Source of the DNA: Paramarasmius palmivorus
Lineage: Eukaryota; Basidiomycota; Agaricomycetes; Agaricales; Marasmiaceae
Length of the DNA: 64,000 nucleotides
Reading direction: 5' to 3'
NCBI GenBank assembly: GCA_037176845.1
Contig: JAYKXP010000009.1
Span: 124,001-188,000, forward strand
This document shows, piece after piece, positions 1 through 10,185 of this stretch (position 1 is the stretch's first letter; each line of letters opens with the position of its first letter). Under the pieces are notes generated by a model. The model saw nothing but the letters and a program-made list of their open reading frames with translations, did no database searches and had not been told where the DNA came from. The position numbers and the translations under genes are program-made.

Positions 1-18
1 CACTAAATACTGCAATAG

Positions 19-331
19 ATGGAATCGTAACTGGCGATTCCACAAAGAGCTCCGATTATGGATAACAAAGGATAGCGGTGCCCCGCCCTCACAGAAGATA
101 CACATGGGTGAAACCGGACAATACACATATTGGGATCCGGAGAACTGGATGAAGGAGCGCAAAGATATGACAGTCATGTACACTGACCTCGAGGAAAAGA
201 ACGTACCCGTTTTCAGTGGCACCGCACTCGTTCCTACCGCACAACAGCCAACACAAACCGTTGCACCTGCACCAGTTCAACCTGCGATCCAAACTCCTCG
301 AGGTTCCTTCCAAATGGGTGTGGCGGTTTAA
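19..331 (+). CDS. NOT2: CCR4-NOT complex subunit NOT2, 3' end (partial)
   Basis: This is the last exon of a gene that begins before the window. An intron acceptor (ctaaat branch-like sequence followed by aatag) ends at about 18. The exon then reads a tryptophan/arginine-rich stretch (WNRNWRFHKELRLWITK) and YTYWDPENWM, both typical of the C-terminal NOT2_3_5 (NOT-box) domain of CNOT2/Cdc36. The domain scaffolds the CCR4-NOT deadenylase complex through contacts with NOT1 and NOT3/5, in nucleus and cytoplasm. A glutamine/proline-rich tail of about 40 residues follows and the stop is at 329-331. The frame is open with no indel. The family call is from recognised motif order; the symbol is by analogy with yeast. 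Confidence 0.85.
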
Positions 332-846
332 CGTCTAACGACTGTCGACGAGATTTCGGTTGGGAAGGTTGATGAATACATAATATCCACGTTCCTTTCA
401 CATTTGCCCTTCGACCCTCACATCTGCACATCATCATCATCTGTCTTCCTCCTTATTGTCTCATTGGTCTTTCGCTTTCTATAACCTATCCTCTCGAACT
501 GTGTACCTTTACTCAAAAGTGTTCTTCTAAGTACCTCTTTATACGTTTAAGAGTATTCTTTGCTAGTGCCATCTCGATATCACGACATTTTCCCGATGGT
601 TATCGTGGACTATTTGACTGAGAAGCAGAGGACATTGGCACCGAATCGATGATGCCAGGGGCTGCCAATTGAGACCAGGGCCAATGGCGCTGATGATCGA
701 GTCGGAGTCGGAGTCGAACATTATTGGCATTACACAACTCTTTCTCGTTCAGTCATGTTCTCGACACCCACACCCGTATAACGTCCTACACCGCTACATT
801 CTCTGCACGATTTTACACGCGATTCCCGAAAAGAAATCATAACATT
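332..846. other. Intergenic: NOT2 terminator side and CDC43 promoter side
   Basis: No coding region is evident. Pyrimidine-rich stretches occur at about 440-520. A short direct repeat (gtcgga units) lies at about 700-716, and C/T-rich sequence precedes the next start codon. No TATA box was seen close to 847. Confidence 0.5.
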
Positions 847-2332
847 ATGAGCAGCGATTCTTTGACAGATTTTCAGTTACCACCTCTTGGAAGAGGAGGG
901 CACGCGGGGCATGTCAAGAGATGTTTGATTGGTCTTCCGAGCTCCCAAGTTGAAGCCGATTCGTCGAGGTGTGTATAGAGCAGCTGTTCGTGACGTCTTA
1001 GAGCTATATTATTCTTTCAGGATGGCTCTAGCTTTCTATTGCATTGGATCCCTGGATCTTCTGGGTGTCATCAACGACAAGATATCTGCACACGAACGCG
1101 AAGCCTGGCGAACTTGGATATGGGAACAGCAAACAAGCACGTTAAGATCTCGTCTGGTCCTCTGCATGCGACTGACGCTGCTACAGGAGGACGATATGGG
1201 ACAGGATTCCGACCGAGTCCATTCATGACATCAGGGATAACTTTGGACTCAACCGTATGATATCACCCATTTATTTCTGTCTCGTGCGAAGCTAATACAT
1301 GTTTGAATTATATAGCAAGAATATCACGACTTCGACAGCCCACATCTCATAATGACCTACACAGCTCTTCTATCTCTCGCCATTCTGAGGGACGATTTTT
1401 CAAAACTAGACAGACACGGGCTTATCGAGTTCATACGAGCGTGTCAGACAGAAGAGGGAAGGTGCTTTCGTCATTCTATTCACTTTTCGGTTCACGTTTT
1501 GACTGTTCTCGTCATAGCTTTACAACAGTTCCCAAAAACGGAGATACTGATCTACGCACACTCTATTGCGCGTTTGCTATTAGTAGTATGCTCAATGACT
1601 GGTCAGGAATCGACGTAGATCGGGCCCTGTCCTTTGTGAAATCCTGTCGGGTAAGGGATTCATCGTCAGACTCACTAGCGTAGTATGCTCAACAACGCTA
1701 CTCAGACTTATGAGGGAGGCTACGGGCAGTACCCTCATTGCGAAGCCTCTGGTGGCCCGACTTACACCGCGATAGCTGCAATACATCTTGCACCACCTTC
1801 ACACAAGCGGCTCACAACGGAGGAGCAGCAGAAAACGATCCACTGGCTCATGCACAACCAATCTAGCTGTGGAGGTTTTAAGGGGAGGACGAACAAGGAA
1901 GCTGATGCTTGTTATTGCTTCTGGTGTGGAGCATCTCTCAAGGTGGAGTTTCTCGCCGGGGGCACTGCAACCTAACCTGACCACTATGACAGATCCTTGG
2001 CGCGAGTGAATTGGTCGATTATCGCTCGCTTTCCAAGTTCGTTGCAGAATGTCAATTTAAATTCGGTGGTATTGGAAAAGCACCTGGAGAGGGGCCAGGT
2101 AAGATAGCTGGTCGTTCTAGACGCTGGTTTTGACCAATACTTCATTACAGATCCATACCATACATACCTGTCTCTGGCCGCCACATCGATCTATCCTCCT
2201 CCCTCGGATAGCAACGGTGCCCCAAGGGCTACATGGGAGTTGGATACCTTCGATCCTCTACTGAATGCCCGTGACGAGACTGCTCGATGGATACGTGAAC
2301 ACATACCCGATCCTATCAGAGAGGGACCGTGA
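847..2332 (+). CDS. CDC43: Geranylgeranyltransferase type I beta subunit
   Basis: Protein prenyltransferase beta subunit; with the shared alpha subunit it attaches geranylgeranyl to CaaL proteins such as Rho1/Cdc42 in the cytosol. Exons read: 847-968, 1021-1254, 1316-1461, 1518-1650, 1706-1942, 1993-2098, 2151-2332. Alpha-alpha barrel repeats are visible (YCAFAISSMLNDWSGID, YEGGYGQYPHCEASGG, CGGFKGRTNK). The zinc ligands are present as D and C of ADACYCFW and H of PYHTYL. All junction phases agree except within exon 2. There the frame of WRTWIWEQQ and the frame of GGRYGTGFRPSP differ by one base, which needs either a very short intron (1152-1186, 35 nt, weak gtctgg donor) or a single-base indel. 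With the 35-nt intron the product is about 374 aa, normal for the family. The start was chosen as the first ATG of an exon in frame with the conserved N-terminal helix. Confidence 0.85.
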
Positions 2333-3576
2333 AGTAGGAAATGAGACCTTTAGACGAATTCGGTACAGTAACGTATTTCATGCCCAATCTATCCAATTTC
2401 AGATTTCAGATGCACATGTTGGTTGTCCCTTCTCATTCCTTAGCTTGAACAAAAGAACGTTGGCCCAGCACCCCAATCGAAACGGCTAATCGCACCGAAG
2501 ACACCTGGACTTTCCCCTCTTCGATACTCGCTGTCAAGTGTGAGGAGGTAGCTTCAGCTAGTCTCTCAGGGTGGTTCACGAATCGCCAATCTCCATCTCC
2601 ATGTGGCACCGTCTTGTACTGAAGAGCCTTCTGACCTCATTTTAGCAGTGGCTCAACTGTTTACGGATTCGGAACTTTTCAACAGCTGTCATAAAGTTTT
2701 CATTTCCATCTTAATTCTGACACGTAGGTTCTTTTTCGATGCGTTGCAAGTCTTCTCGTTCTCGCGTTGAAATGGAGTCAACATCACGTCCTGGCTCGTT
2801 TTCCAGAGCACCGACTTCTTCACAAGGCACGAGCTGGTCCACGCTCTCTACTAGCCACACGACTAGACTTCCTATTTCCCGCCTATTGCCTTGTGAGTCC
2901 GGAAAACTACGGTTCTTGGTTCATATTTTAACCCCACTTCGCCATCACGTAGGGAAGTTGTGACCACTGCAGCAACATGACCACCGGCTCGATCTATACG
3001 ATGAGCAGGTATCCCAAATTGCCCCTTTTCCCGTCTTGAGAGTTTTATTTTCAGCCCGGGAACACTCAGCCGAGACTGAGCTTGAAGAACTACAGACATA
3101 CCCATGGTAAAGGCTCAAGAGAGAAAAGCATCTCTTGCCCACGGCCGAAATGACATAGAAGATCATGTCATGGGCATTATCCTGGGGACAAAGAACAAAC
3201 GAACGCTACCCTCACCGCTTCGCCGCGATACGCGAGGTTGCACATCGGCGGTCTTTCACTTCATTATTCGCCCGGTACCAAGCTTCCACTTTGGTATGAA
3301 AATGGATGATGAATACACTTAAGGTACGGTGCTACCTCAGATATCACACACCACACTCAAAAATCTCTAATCTTTCATTCTACCAGTCATCGCTTATGAT
3401 ATCTCGATAAAGTCCCAACTTCCATCGAAGGACATCGGAGTGTTATGTCTCCGGTTGCTAAATTGAGTATGTGAAATTATGGGTAAGCAGCACGCCATAA
3501 GCGACCAGATGGTGGCCACTAACTATGTGTCAAAGTGCACAAGTTCAAGAATAGCCTCAAGCAACATAGTCACGCT
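2333..3576. other. Long intergenic region without a recognisable gene
   Basis: Short open frames exist on both strands (for example 2739-2963 + and 2872-3105 -), but none shows a domain, splice-supported continuation or compositional signal. The part from about 3380 resembles the upstream regions of the two later lectin-like genes (ccagtcatcgctt motif at 3386) and probably belongs to the first duplicated unit. Confidence 0.5.
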
Positions 3577-3613
3577 ATTTTGGTGAGTTTGTCCTCTTTG
3601 AGCTGGTATAAAA
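3577..3613 (+). promoter_or_regulatory. Core promoter block of lectin-like gene A
   Basis: An attttggtgagttt block is followed by a CTCTT element and TATAAAA at 3607-3613, 78 nt upstream of the ATG. The same order and spacing recurs upstream of copies B and C, so it is a duplicated and retained core promoter. It is similarity-based, with no experimental support. Confidence 0.6.
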
Positions 3614-3684
3614 TTTGGGACGAAAAGCTCAACATCTTCAGCAGTTACTCAAATCACTCAAGCGATCTACTTCTCTCATTCATA

Positions 3685-4267
3685 ATGCCTTTGCCTACCG
3701 CTTACTACAAAGTCAGCAACGGAGGTCTCTTCCTCGCCCTCTCCAGCGAGACCCCCAACACCCCTCTCAGCCTCCAGCAGGATGACGGATCCAGCCAGAT
3801 GAAGGTAGGACCGTCCGTCACCTCTCGGTGAACAGATAGTTGATCATAAACGTACAGTGGCACGTCGAGAGCCAGAACAGTGGCGCGTACTACTACATGT
3901 TCAGTTTCTACGATGGAAGCACCAGGAAGCTCGGAGCCACCGTGACTACCGCCATCGCGCCCGACGCTGATGTTGTCGGCGGAACTGCATCCAAGCAGTG
4001 GGTCGTGACTCTTGTTCCCGGCACTAATTTCTACACGTACGTGCAGTTCATCGAACGAGTCTTGGCCACCTGGCTGATGTTGCTTTCAGTATCGTTATCA
4101 ATGGCTATGCAGTGACCAACAACAACGGTTTGGTAAGTTGGGCACATGTTAGAGTCGTACATCTTTGCTTCGAGGCTTACGGCGGGTATACATAGGTTGT
4201 GCTTTCGGCTTACGACCCAAGCTCTATCAAGGATAACCAGAAGTGGACCTTCACGAAGTGGCAGTAA
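3685..4267 (+). CDS. Small beta-trefoil (ricin B/mycocypin-like) protein, copy A
   Basis: Four exons: 3685-3804, 3858-4036, 4091-4133, 4196-4267 (120/179/43/72 nt), giving 137 aa. No signal peptide: it starts MPLPTAYYKVSNGG and is probably cytosolic or unconventionally secreted, as many mushroom lectins are. Regularly spaced aromatic/QW motifs (QWHVE, SKQWVVT, NQKWTFTKWQ) separate three similar-sized blocks, as expected for a beta-trefoil fold. Ricin-B lectins and mycocypin-type protease inhibitors share this fold, and I cannot assign carbohydrate binding versus inhibition. It is the first of four tandem copies with identical intron phases. All frames are intact. Confidence 0.8.
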
Positions 4268-5614
4268 AGGGCCCAATGTTGGCGCTTTGTCCCTAGTTCT
4301 CATCGATATAGTGGTCGGGGGCGCTAGCACATGAATGCAATTATGTTCTGTAATTTCTGTATTTCTCCTTGTCATGGTTCGCCGTGTCTCGTCTATAATC
4401 TGTTAGGGAGCAGGCGATATCATTTGTGTGTCTGTGTGTAAATTTGTAGAAAAACTCGAAGAAATAAATACGGTTGTTCGCATTATAGCTTTCATGCGCG
4501 CCTATCATTTCTACTCACGCCAGCATGTTCTAAATTTGGAAGGTGAACGGGTTCACTCTGACTCATCAAGTACCAGGATCGAAAGACTTCGGTTTTCAAC
4601 GGAATTTTTTCGACGACTCAGCTTGCGGGACCTCAATGTTTCTCTTTCATGTTTTTGTCTCCTGGCCATAGGTTCTAAATCACTATTTTGTCTACGGTTG
4701 AAGTCGGCATCGCACGTTGTTGTTGAAAACTCAGTTGTCAGATTCGCAGGTACGTGAATCTGTCATGCTAACCATCCTTTTGGCTGGGTTTTAAATGTGG
4801 GTGAATTAGGGCTTCTTAGATGGAACATGTAGACAGGAAAGGGTAAAACGGTGCGCAATCCAAAACTCTTTCGTTCGAGTCATCTATTCATCCAGTTCAT
4901 TTGATGATATCACAGCCCTCTCTTGTATAAGTCGCCCATCCAAACGTATCTTTCAAATGACAGCTTTGCGATGTTGCCTCGACTCCCGAGAATGAAGGTT
5001 CATCGAACACTAGAAAGGATCCGGGCTGTACTATGTCAATCACGGACGCTTTTTCACCAACATTTGAGGTCGATTCGTAATTTGCCGTGCGCCCGAAGAG
5101 ACGGTCGCTGTCTCTGAAGCCTTACGGGGCTTAGAGCCTCGTGAGTTCAGTTGGATTCAATAGGACATGTTTTCGTCGCACTGACCCAGTCTTTCATTCC
5201 ACCAGTCATCGCTTCCAATCACCGGCCTAAATACGGCCTCAAGTTTTAAAGGCTTCTCACAAACATCGGCGATCTATGTCGCCGGTCAGTCAATCGGGCA
5301 AACGACATGTTCTGGGGTAATAGATACCGGCAAGGCGCGCAATTGCAATTCAGTCAGTGCGATAGAATATCTCCTGCGCTCCGCCGTTCTTAGTCTCTTT
5401 CCAGTAACTGTCCTACCCGGGTTTCAACATGTAGACCCTGATATTGTGCTGGGCAGTCTAATGGCACGGTTATTCTATAACGCCTTGTCATGCTTGTAGT
5501 TCTGTTCGATGAAGCAGCCTGTCAAGAACGTTTTTTTTTTGAAAGCCCCTTTGTGCCGCTCAAACTCCAGAGCGATGATTACAGTATACAGGCTACCTCT
5601 AGAATTCTGGTCAG
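4268..5614. other. Intergenic between lectin-like copies A and B
   Basis: No convincing gene. A 109-codon frame at 4428-4757 has no recognisable features. From about 5160 the sequence matches the upstream region of copy C (see repeat entry). A run of ten T is at about 5531-5540. Confidence 0.5.
5160..5370. repeat. Duplicated upstream block, copy 1
   Basis: About 200 nt resembling 7800-7990. Both contain a gtca(t/c)cgct motif, an ata-cggc element, the segment ggtaatagataccggcaagg and similar AT-rich ends, in the same order about 450-650 nt upstream of paralogous genes. It is diverged duplicated promoter-distal sequence, not a transposon. Confidence 0.65.
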
Positions 5615-5656
5615 GATGTTTTGGTGAGTTGGCACCTCTTCAAATTCGTATAAAGG
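5615..5656 (+). promoter_or_regulatory. Core promoter block of lectin-like gene B
   Basis: gatgttttggtgagtt followed by a CACCTCTT element and TATAAA at 5649-5654, 61 nt upstream of the ATG at 5710. Same arrangement as in copies A and C. Confidence 0.6.
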
Positions 5657-5709
5657 TATGCATAAAGAGCTCAGTATCTCTAGCGTTCTAAACATCTAAC
5701 TCGTCTACA

Positions 5710-6294
5710 ATGCCTTTGGCTACTGCTTACTACAAGATCACCAATGGAGGTTCTTCCCTCGCTCTTGCTAGTGAGACTCCCAATACCCCTCTTAGTCTCC
5801 AGCAGGATGATGGATCCAGCCAGATGAAGGTACGACCGTTCATCTCCTCTCGGTGAACATTTGGTTGATCGAACGTACAGTGGCACACCGAGAACCAGAA
5901 CAATGGCGCGTATTACTACCTGTACAGCTACTACGATGGTAGCGCTAGGAAGCTTGGTGCCACTGTTACCACTATCGCACCCGACGCTGATGTTATCGGC
6001 GGGACTGCCTCTAAGCAGTGGGTTATCACCCACGCCGCCGGTGCTGCCAGCAATGTCTTCTCGTACGTGAAATCCCCGTGATCGATATCAAGACTGATTT
6101 GATGTTCCTCTAGTATCGTTATTAGTGGCTACGCCATTACCAACAACAATGGTTTGGTGAGTATTGCTACTACACCCTGTTGGAGTACTCTATATTGTGG
6201 TTGACAATGTGTATAGGCTCAGCTGGAACCCTTTGACTCCACCGCTAGCAGTGTCCCAGCTAACCAGCAGTGGACCTTCATTAAATGGCAGTAA
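5710..6294 (+). CDS. Small beta-trefoil (ricin B/mycocypin-like) protein, copy B
   Basis: Exons 5710-5829, 5881-6062, 6114-6156, 6217-6294 (120/182/43/78 nt), 140 aa. It begins MPLATAYYKITNGG and keeps the motifs of copy A (QWHTE, NGAYYYLYS, SKQWVITHA, NQQWTFIKWQ). Two extra residues in exon 2 and two in exon 4 relative to A lie in predicted loops. Intron positions and phases are the same as in A, C and D. The frame is intact. Function as for copy A: a beta-trefoil binding protein or inhibitor, ligand unknown. Confidence 0.8.
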
Positions 6295-8330
6295 AGATCT
6301 CTGGGCAACCCGGAACGTTCACTACCGACGAGATCCTGGGCTCTATAAGTAGTCTATCCTGTTCCCCTCTGTAACTATGCCTCCAGTTGAATTTCTTCAG
6401 TCTCGCTTGTAAATATCGAATAAATACAATGTGCCATCTATATATCCTTACTCTTGTGTGAAAATACAATGGCGAAGGGTCCCCACTTGAATTTTCAACC
6501 GACGCCATATTCTGGTATCTGGATCAACCGCGTTGGGTATATATTTGGTTTTACGGGCGAATTCGTATAGTTCATTTGCTGACGCTGCTTTGGGACTGGG
6601 CGTGCAGGCAGAATTCACACATTGTCTGCTGTAATTTTTGAAAACACGACATTGTGTTCATCCTCAGACCACGAAAACGTAGCGGCAAAACCGCATTTTT
6701 CCAAGTTGTGCTGCGCGTAAAAGCCATTGCTGCGAATTAACATTCGAGCTCGGCGAAGTTCGATTGCGAGGCATCATGACGCGGAGTACTGGCAGAATTG
6801 GGTAAATACGATGAAGATTGCGTCACAAGAGTGAAGGTGGGTATGCGGTATAGCCAATCCGGGAAGGCGGCCATGACTCAATTGAGGTTGGAGGAATCAT
6901 CGGGGGTGTGATGGCTTCAAGCTTGGAGAAGAGCACGAGCGCGGATATGGAGGGATGGATGTAGCAACATGATTTTTCTGAGATTATAAACTGGTGTTCG
7001 CAGGTTTAACGGTGTACCAGATGTCTATTGGGTACCTATTTAGACAGATGACTGACTGCCTTGGCTGGGAGTTCCATACTTCGCTTTGCGTCCTTCCCAG
7101 GGTGTTGTATGGTATCCCAAAGCTCCCCAGCTGATTAGATGATCTATTAATAATAGATGCACTATGTGTTTGCTGTAGTACGCATTTCGTCCCAATAAGT
7201 AGAAGGAAGATATGGTAGAGGACAGAACAAGCAAGGCGATGGTGAGTGACGTGAGTGAATTCTTGCCGAGGTGCCGATTCAAATTTTCCAACTCCGCGAG
7301 AACTCTCACAGCCCAAGCCCGTCGTTCCAGCGGTCTCCGCGCCAACTACACTAATCTACCAGTAGAACGGGCTATTGGAAAATAGATCCGCGAATTCAAG
7401 GAGAACGGGATGGAGGGTTCCTTTAGGTGTTACTAAGTTATGAGAGCTTCCAGAGTTGCTTCAGGAAATCATGGTACTGGTGCGTAATTCAGTATTTCGT
7501 TTGTTCGCCCGCTTAATCTCGAGTTAGTTATCACAGACCTCTCTGACTGGTATTCATCAAGCCTCACTTGAATCGGTTCACGGCGTTTTTGCGACTCAAG
7601 AATGTAGAATCAGCAAATGAACAAATCCGGACCATACCAAAACGACTGCGTTAATCACGTCCGCTTTTCTGAAGATCATCAAGTTGCCTGCCACCCACCT
7701 GAGGAGACAAGTGGCTGTTCCTAGTGTCGCACAGTATTGGAACAGGTCGGAATGCATATTCCTCATATAATCGACGGTACCCATCGAACGCTGACACTCA
7801 TCTGACTGACCCAGGTTTTCATTTTACAAGTCACCGCTGTCAATCAACCAACTTCGAATTCTAGATACGGCTTCTAAAGTTTCTGGCTGGTAATCATACA
7901 CATAGGCGACCCATATCACCGGTCAATCGGGGATTTGAATAGAGTGTCCTAGGGTAATAGATACCGGCAAGGTGCGAAATAACAATCAATTCACCATCAT
8001 AGATTTGTATCGTGATCATGTGTTCACAGGCTCGCAACGTCGCTCTTGCCTTCCCGTTCATTGTATATGGTGGGCCTGCCCAGGTTTTGACATCCAAAAT
8101 GCAATGCTGCGCATGTCAGGTCGATAATACGGTAAATTCATTCTTCGAATAGCGCCTCATCGCGCTCTGGGGCCTTGAATTCAGTTCAATGGGGCAGTCT
8201 GTCATAACTATCTCCTTCGCAAGGCCTTTTGCTTACAATAGGCCGGCAAAATCCTAGACCGCTGACCTTTGGAGTTGGCTGTCAATCAGAATGCACAATT
8301 ACAAGGATTGCCTTGGGAGTTCTGGAAACG
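6295..8330. other. Long intergenic region between lectin-like copies B and C
   Basis: No gene can be supported. A minus-strand frame at 7040-7345 (101 codons) contains one hydrophobic stretch (about residues 33-53) but no known domain. The segment 7800-7990 is the second copy of the duplicated upstream block. The rest shows no structure I can name. Confidence 0.45.
7800..7990. repeat. Duplicated upstream block, copy 2
   Basis: Partner of 5160-5370. The shared core is ggtaatagataccggcaagg at about 7953-7972, with flanking similarity on both sides. It lies about 450-650 nt upstream of copy C, so each duplication carried at least 0.6 kb of 5' sequence. Confidence 0.65.
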
Positions 8331-8370
8331 ATGTTTTGGTGAGTTTGCATCTCTTAGGACTGGTATAAAA
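8331..8370 (+). promoter_or_regulatory. Core promoter block of lectin-like gene C
   Basis: atgttttggtgagtttgca, then ATCTCTT and TATAAA at 8364-8369, 82 nt upstream of the ATG at 8446. The closest match is copy A. Confidence 0.6.
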
Positions 8371-8445
8371 CCTGGCACGAAAAGCCTACTATCTTCACCA
8401 ATCTCACCAATCTCTTAAGCGTTCTATACATCTACCTCATCTACA

Positions 8446-9029
8446 ATGCCTTTGCCCACCCAATACTACAAAGTCAGCAACGGAGGTCTTTTCCTCGCTC
8501 TTGCCAGTGAGACTCCCAACACCCCTCTCAGTCTCCAGCAGGACGATGGCTCCAGTCAAATGAAGGTTAGGCTGTTCTAAACCTCTGAAAATGAACGGAT
8601 GGCTGATGATGAACGTATAGTGGCACACCGAGAACCAAGCCGGCGGGGCCTACTACTATCTGTTCAGTTTCTACGATGGTAGCACCAGGAAGCTCGGAGC
8701 CACCGTGACTACAGCTCTCGCGCCCGACGCTGATGTTGTCGGCGGAACCGCTTCCAAGCAGTGGGTCATCACCCACGCCCCCGGTGCAGCCAGCGATATC
8801 TACTCGTACGTGAATTCCATGTAATCGATATCAAAATCTCTCTAATGTGCCTCCAGCATCGTCATCAATGGCTACGCCGTAACCAACAACAACGGTTTGG
8901 TGAGTATTCTATACGCTGTTAGGATTTATTGTAAGCTGAAACCGTGTATAGGTTCAGTTGGAAGCCTTCGACTCGACTGCCAGCAGCGTCCCGGCTAACC
9001 AACAGTGGTCATTCACCAAGTGGCAGTGA
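8446..9029 (+). CDS. Small beta-trefoil (ricin B/mycocypin-like) protein, copy C
   Basis: Exons 8446-8565, 8621-8805, 8857-8899, 8952-9029 (120/185/43/78 nt), 141 aa. It starts MPLPTQYYKVSNGG, with QWHTE, GGAYYYLFS, SKQWVITHA and NQQWSFTKWQ in the usual order. It is closest to A over exon 2 and to B at the C-terminus, a mosaic that could reflect gene conversion between tandem copies. No frame disruption. Confidence 0.8.
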
Positions 9030-9537
9030 ACACCTCGCGCTCACTACAGCGAGGACAGGGTAGTCATTTAGGTGTGGTGAACCCCGCCCTTGTCAACACT
9101 ACTTCCCTCTCCTCTATAGCCACGTCCTTAGTCAAAGATCTTCCGTCTCGCTTGTAAAGAATGAATAAACATGTATCGTGATTGCCCTCATATGAGAGTG
9201 TGATGAAGAAGCGACCCCGCAAAGCCTCACATTTTCAAACTAACGCTGCAAATATTCTGTGGTCTAAGCATGTTGGACGAACCCGTAGGCGATGTCTTTG
9301 CAGTTCTCATCGATTGCCGTTCCGATCTGGACTTGCTTGACATTTTAGATGGCACATTTTCCCTGTCAGCGACTTCGCCATCGCTCATTTAGGGAAATGC
9401 TACCCCAGACATCCACCTGCATGCCAGTTGTCAACACAGCCTGTGCACTATTCAATATATACGGCGGACCTGAGTACTTGTCAAAAGGCTTTTAAGGCGA
9501 CTTATGTTCCTCTTTACAATACCATCCGAACTACCCC

Positions 9538-10125
9538 ATGACGGTGCAAACAGGTTATTACCAAATTGGAAACGATGGGCTATGGGTTGCGCTCCCTACT
9601 ACTGAAGCGGGTACTGCGTTGAGTCTTCAATACGATGACGGTTCGGCTGGACTTAAGGTGAGCCGGTTATCAACAGATTTACTAATTGACACCGACCGGT
9701 ACGCAACAGTGGCACTTCGACAAACACGACGGTGGTGCCTACTACTTCATCTACAGCGAATACGACGACTCAGAGTATAGTTCCGGGAAGCTGGGCGCTA
9801 GCACAACCATTTTACAGTCCAATGCCAGTATCGTTGGGGCCAAATCTTCCAAACAGTGGATCGTAACAGCTGTACCAGGAAAAAAGTACACTATCACGTA
9901 TGTCACCCTTGTTCAGCTGCGATGGGACTCAGCTCAACTTCCAAAAGTATCTCCATTTCAGGGTATGCATGGACCAATGTTAGCGGACAGGTAAGAAATT
10001 ATATGCACGTCGTTGCTGCTCCGACCTGAAGACATATTACGGATTAGCTTGAACTACTACCTCTTGACCAAACTTATAAGGACGAAAGACAGTGGTGGCA
10101 CTTCAAATTGTGGCAAATGTTTTAA
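9538..10125 (+). CDS. Divergent beta-trefoil-like protein, copy D
   Basis: Exons 9538-9657, 9710-9897, 9948-9990, 10048-10125 (120/188/43/78 nt), 142 aa. This is the most diverged paralogue (begins MTVQTGYYQIGNDG) but keeps the first exon at exactly 120 nt, the third at exactly 43 nt, and motifs QWHFD, SKQWIVTAV and RQWWHFKLWQ. The acceptor of intron 2 was set at aaaag (9947) because only that choice restores the conserved ISISGYAWTN-type block. A downstream cag at 9961 shifts the frame. It lacks the TATA/CTCTT block of A-C, so its expression may have diverged. It converges on the dienelactone hydrolase with 60 nt between stop codons. Confidence 0.75.
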
Positions 10126-10185
10126 CAGTATTAACACATACACTTGCTATACCATCATGTTCTTCGTTTGCATGATCAAGAAGCT

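Noticed and set aside
4031..4375. 114-codon minus-strand frame over the 3' part of lectin-like copy A
   Set aside because: Antisense shadow of exons 2-4, no domain, not present over copies B-D.
9898..9961. Intron 2 of lectin-like copy D ending at the cag at 9961
   Set aside because: It leads to a stop codon after a few residues and loses the conserved block; the acceptor at 9947 gives the invariant 43-nt exon.
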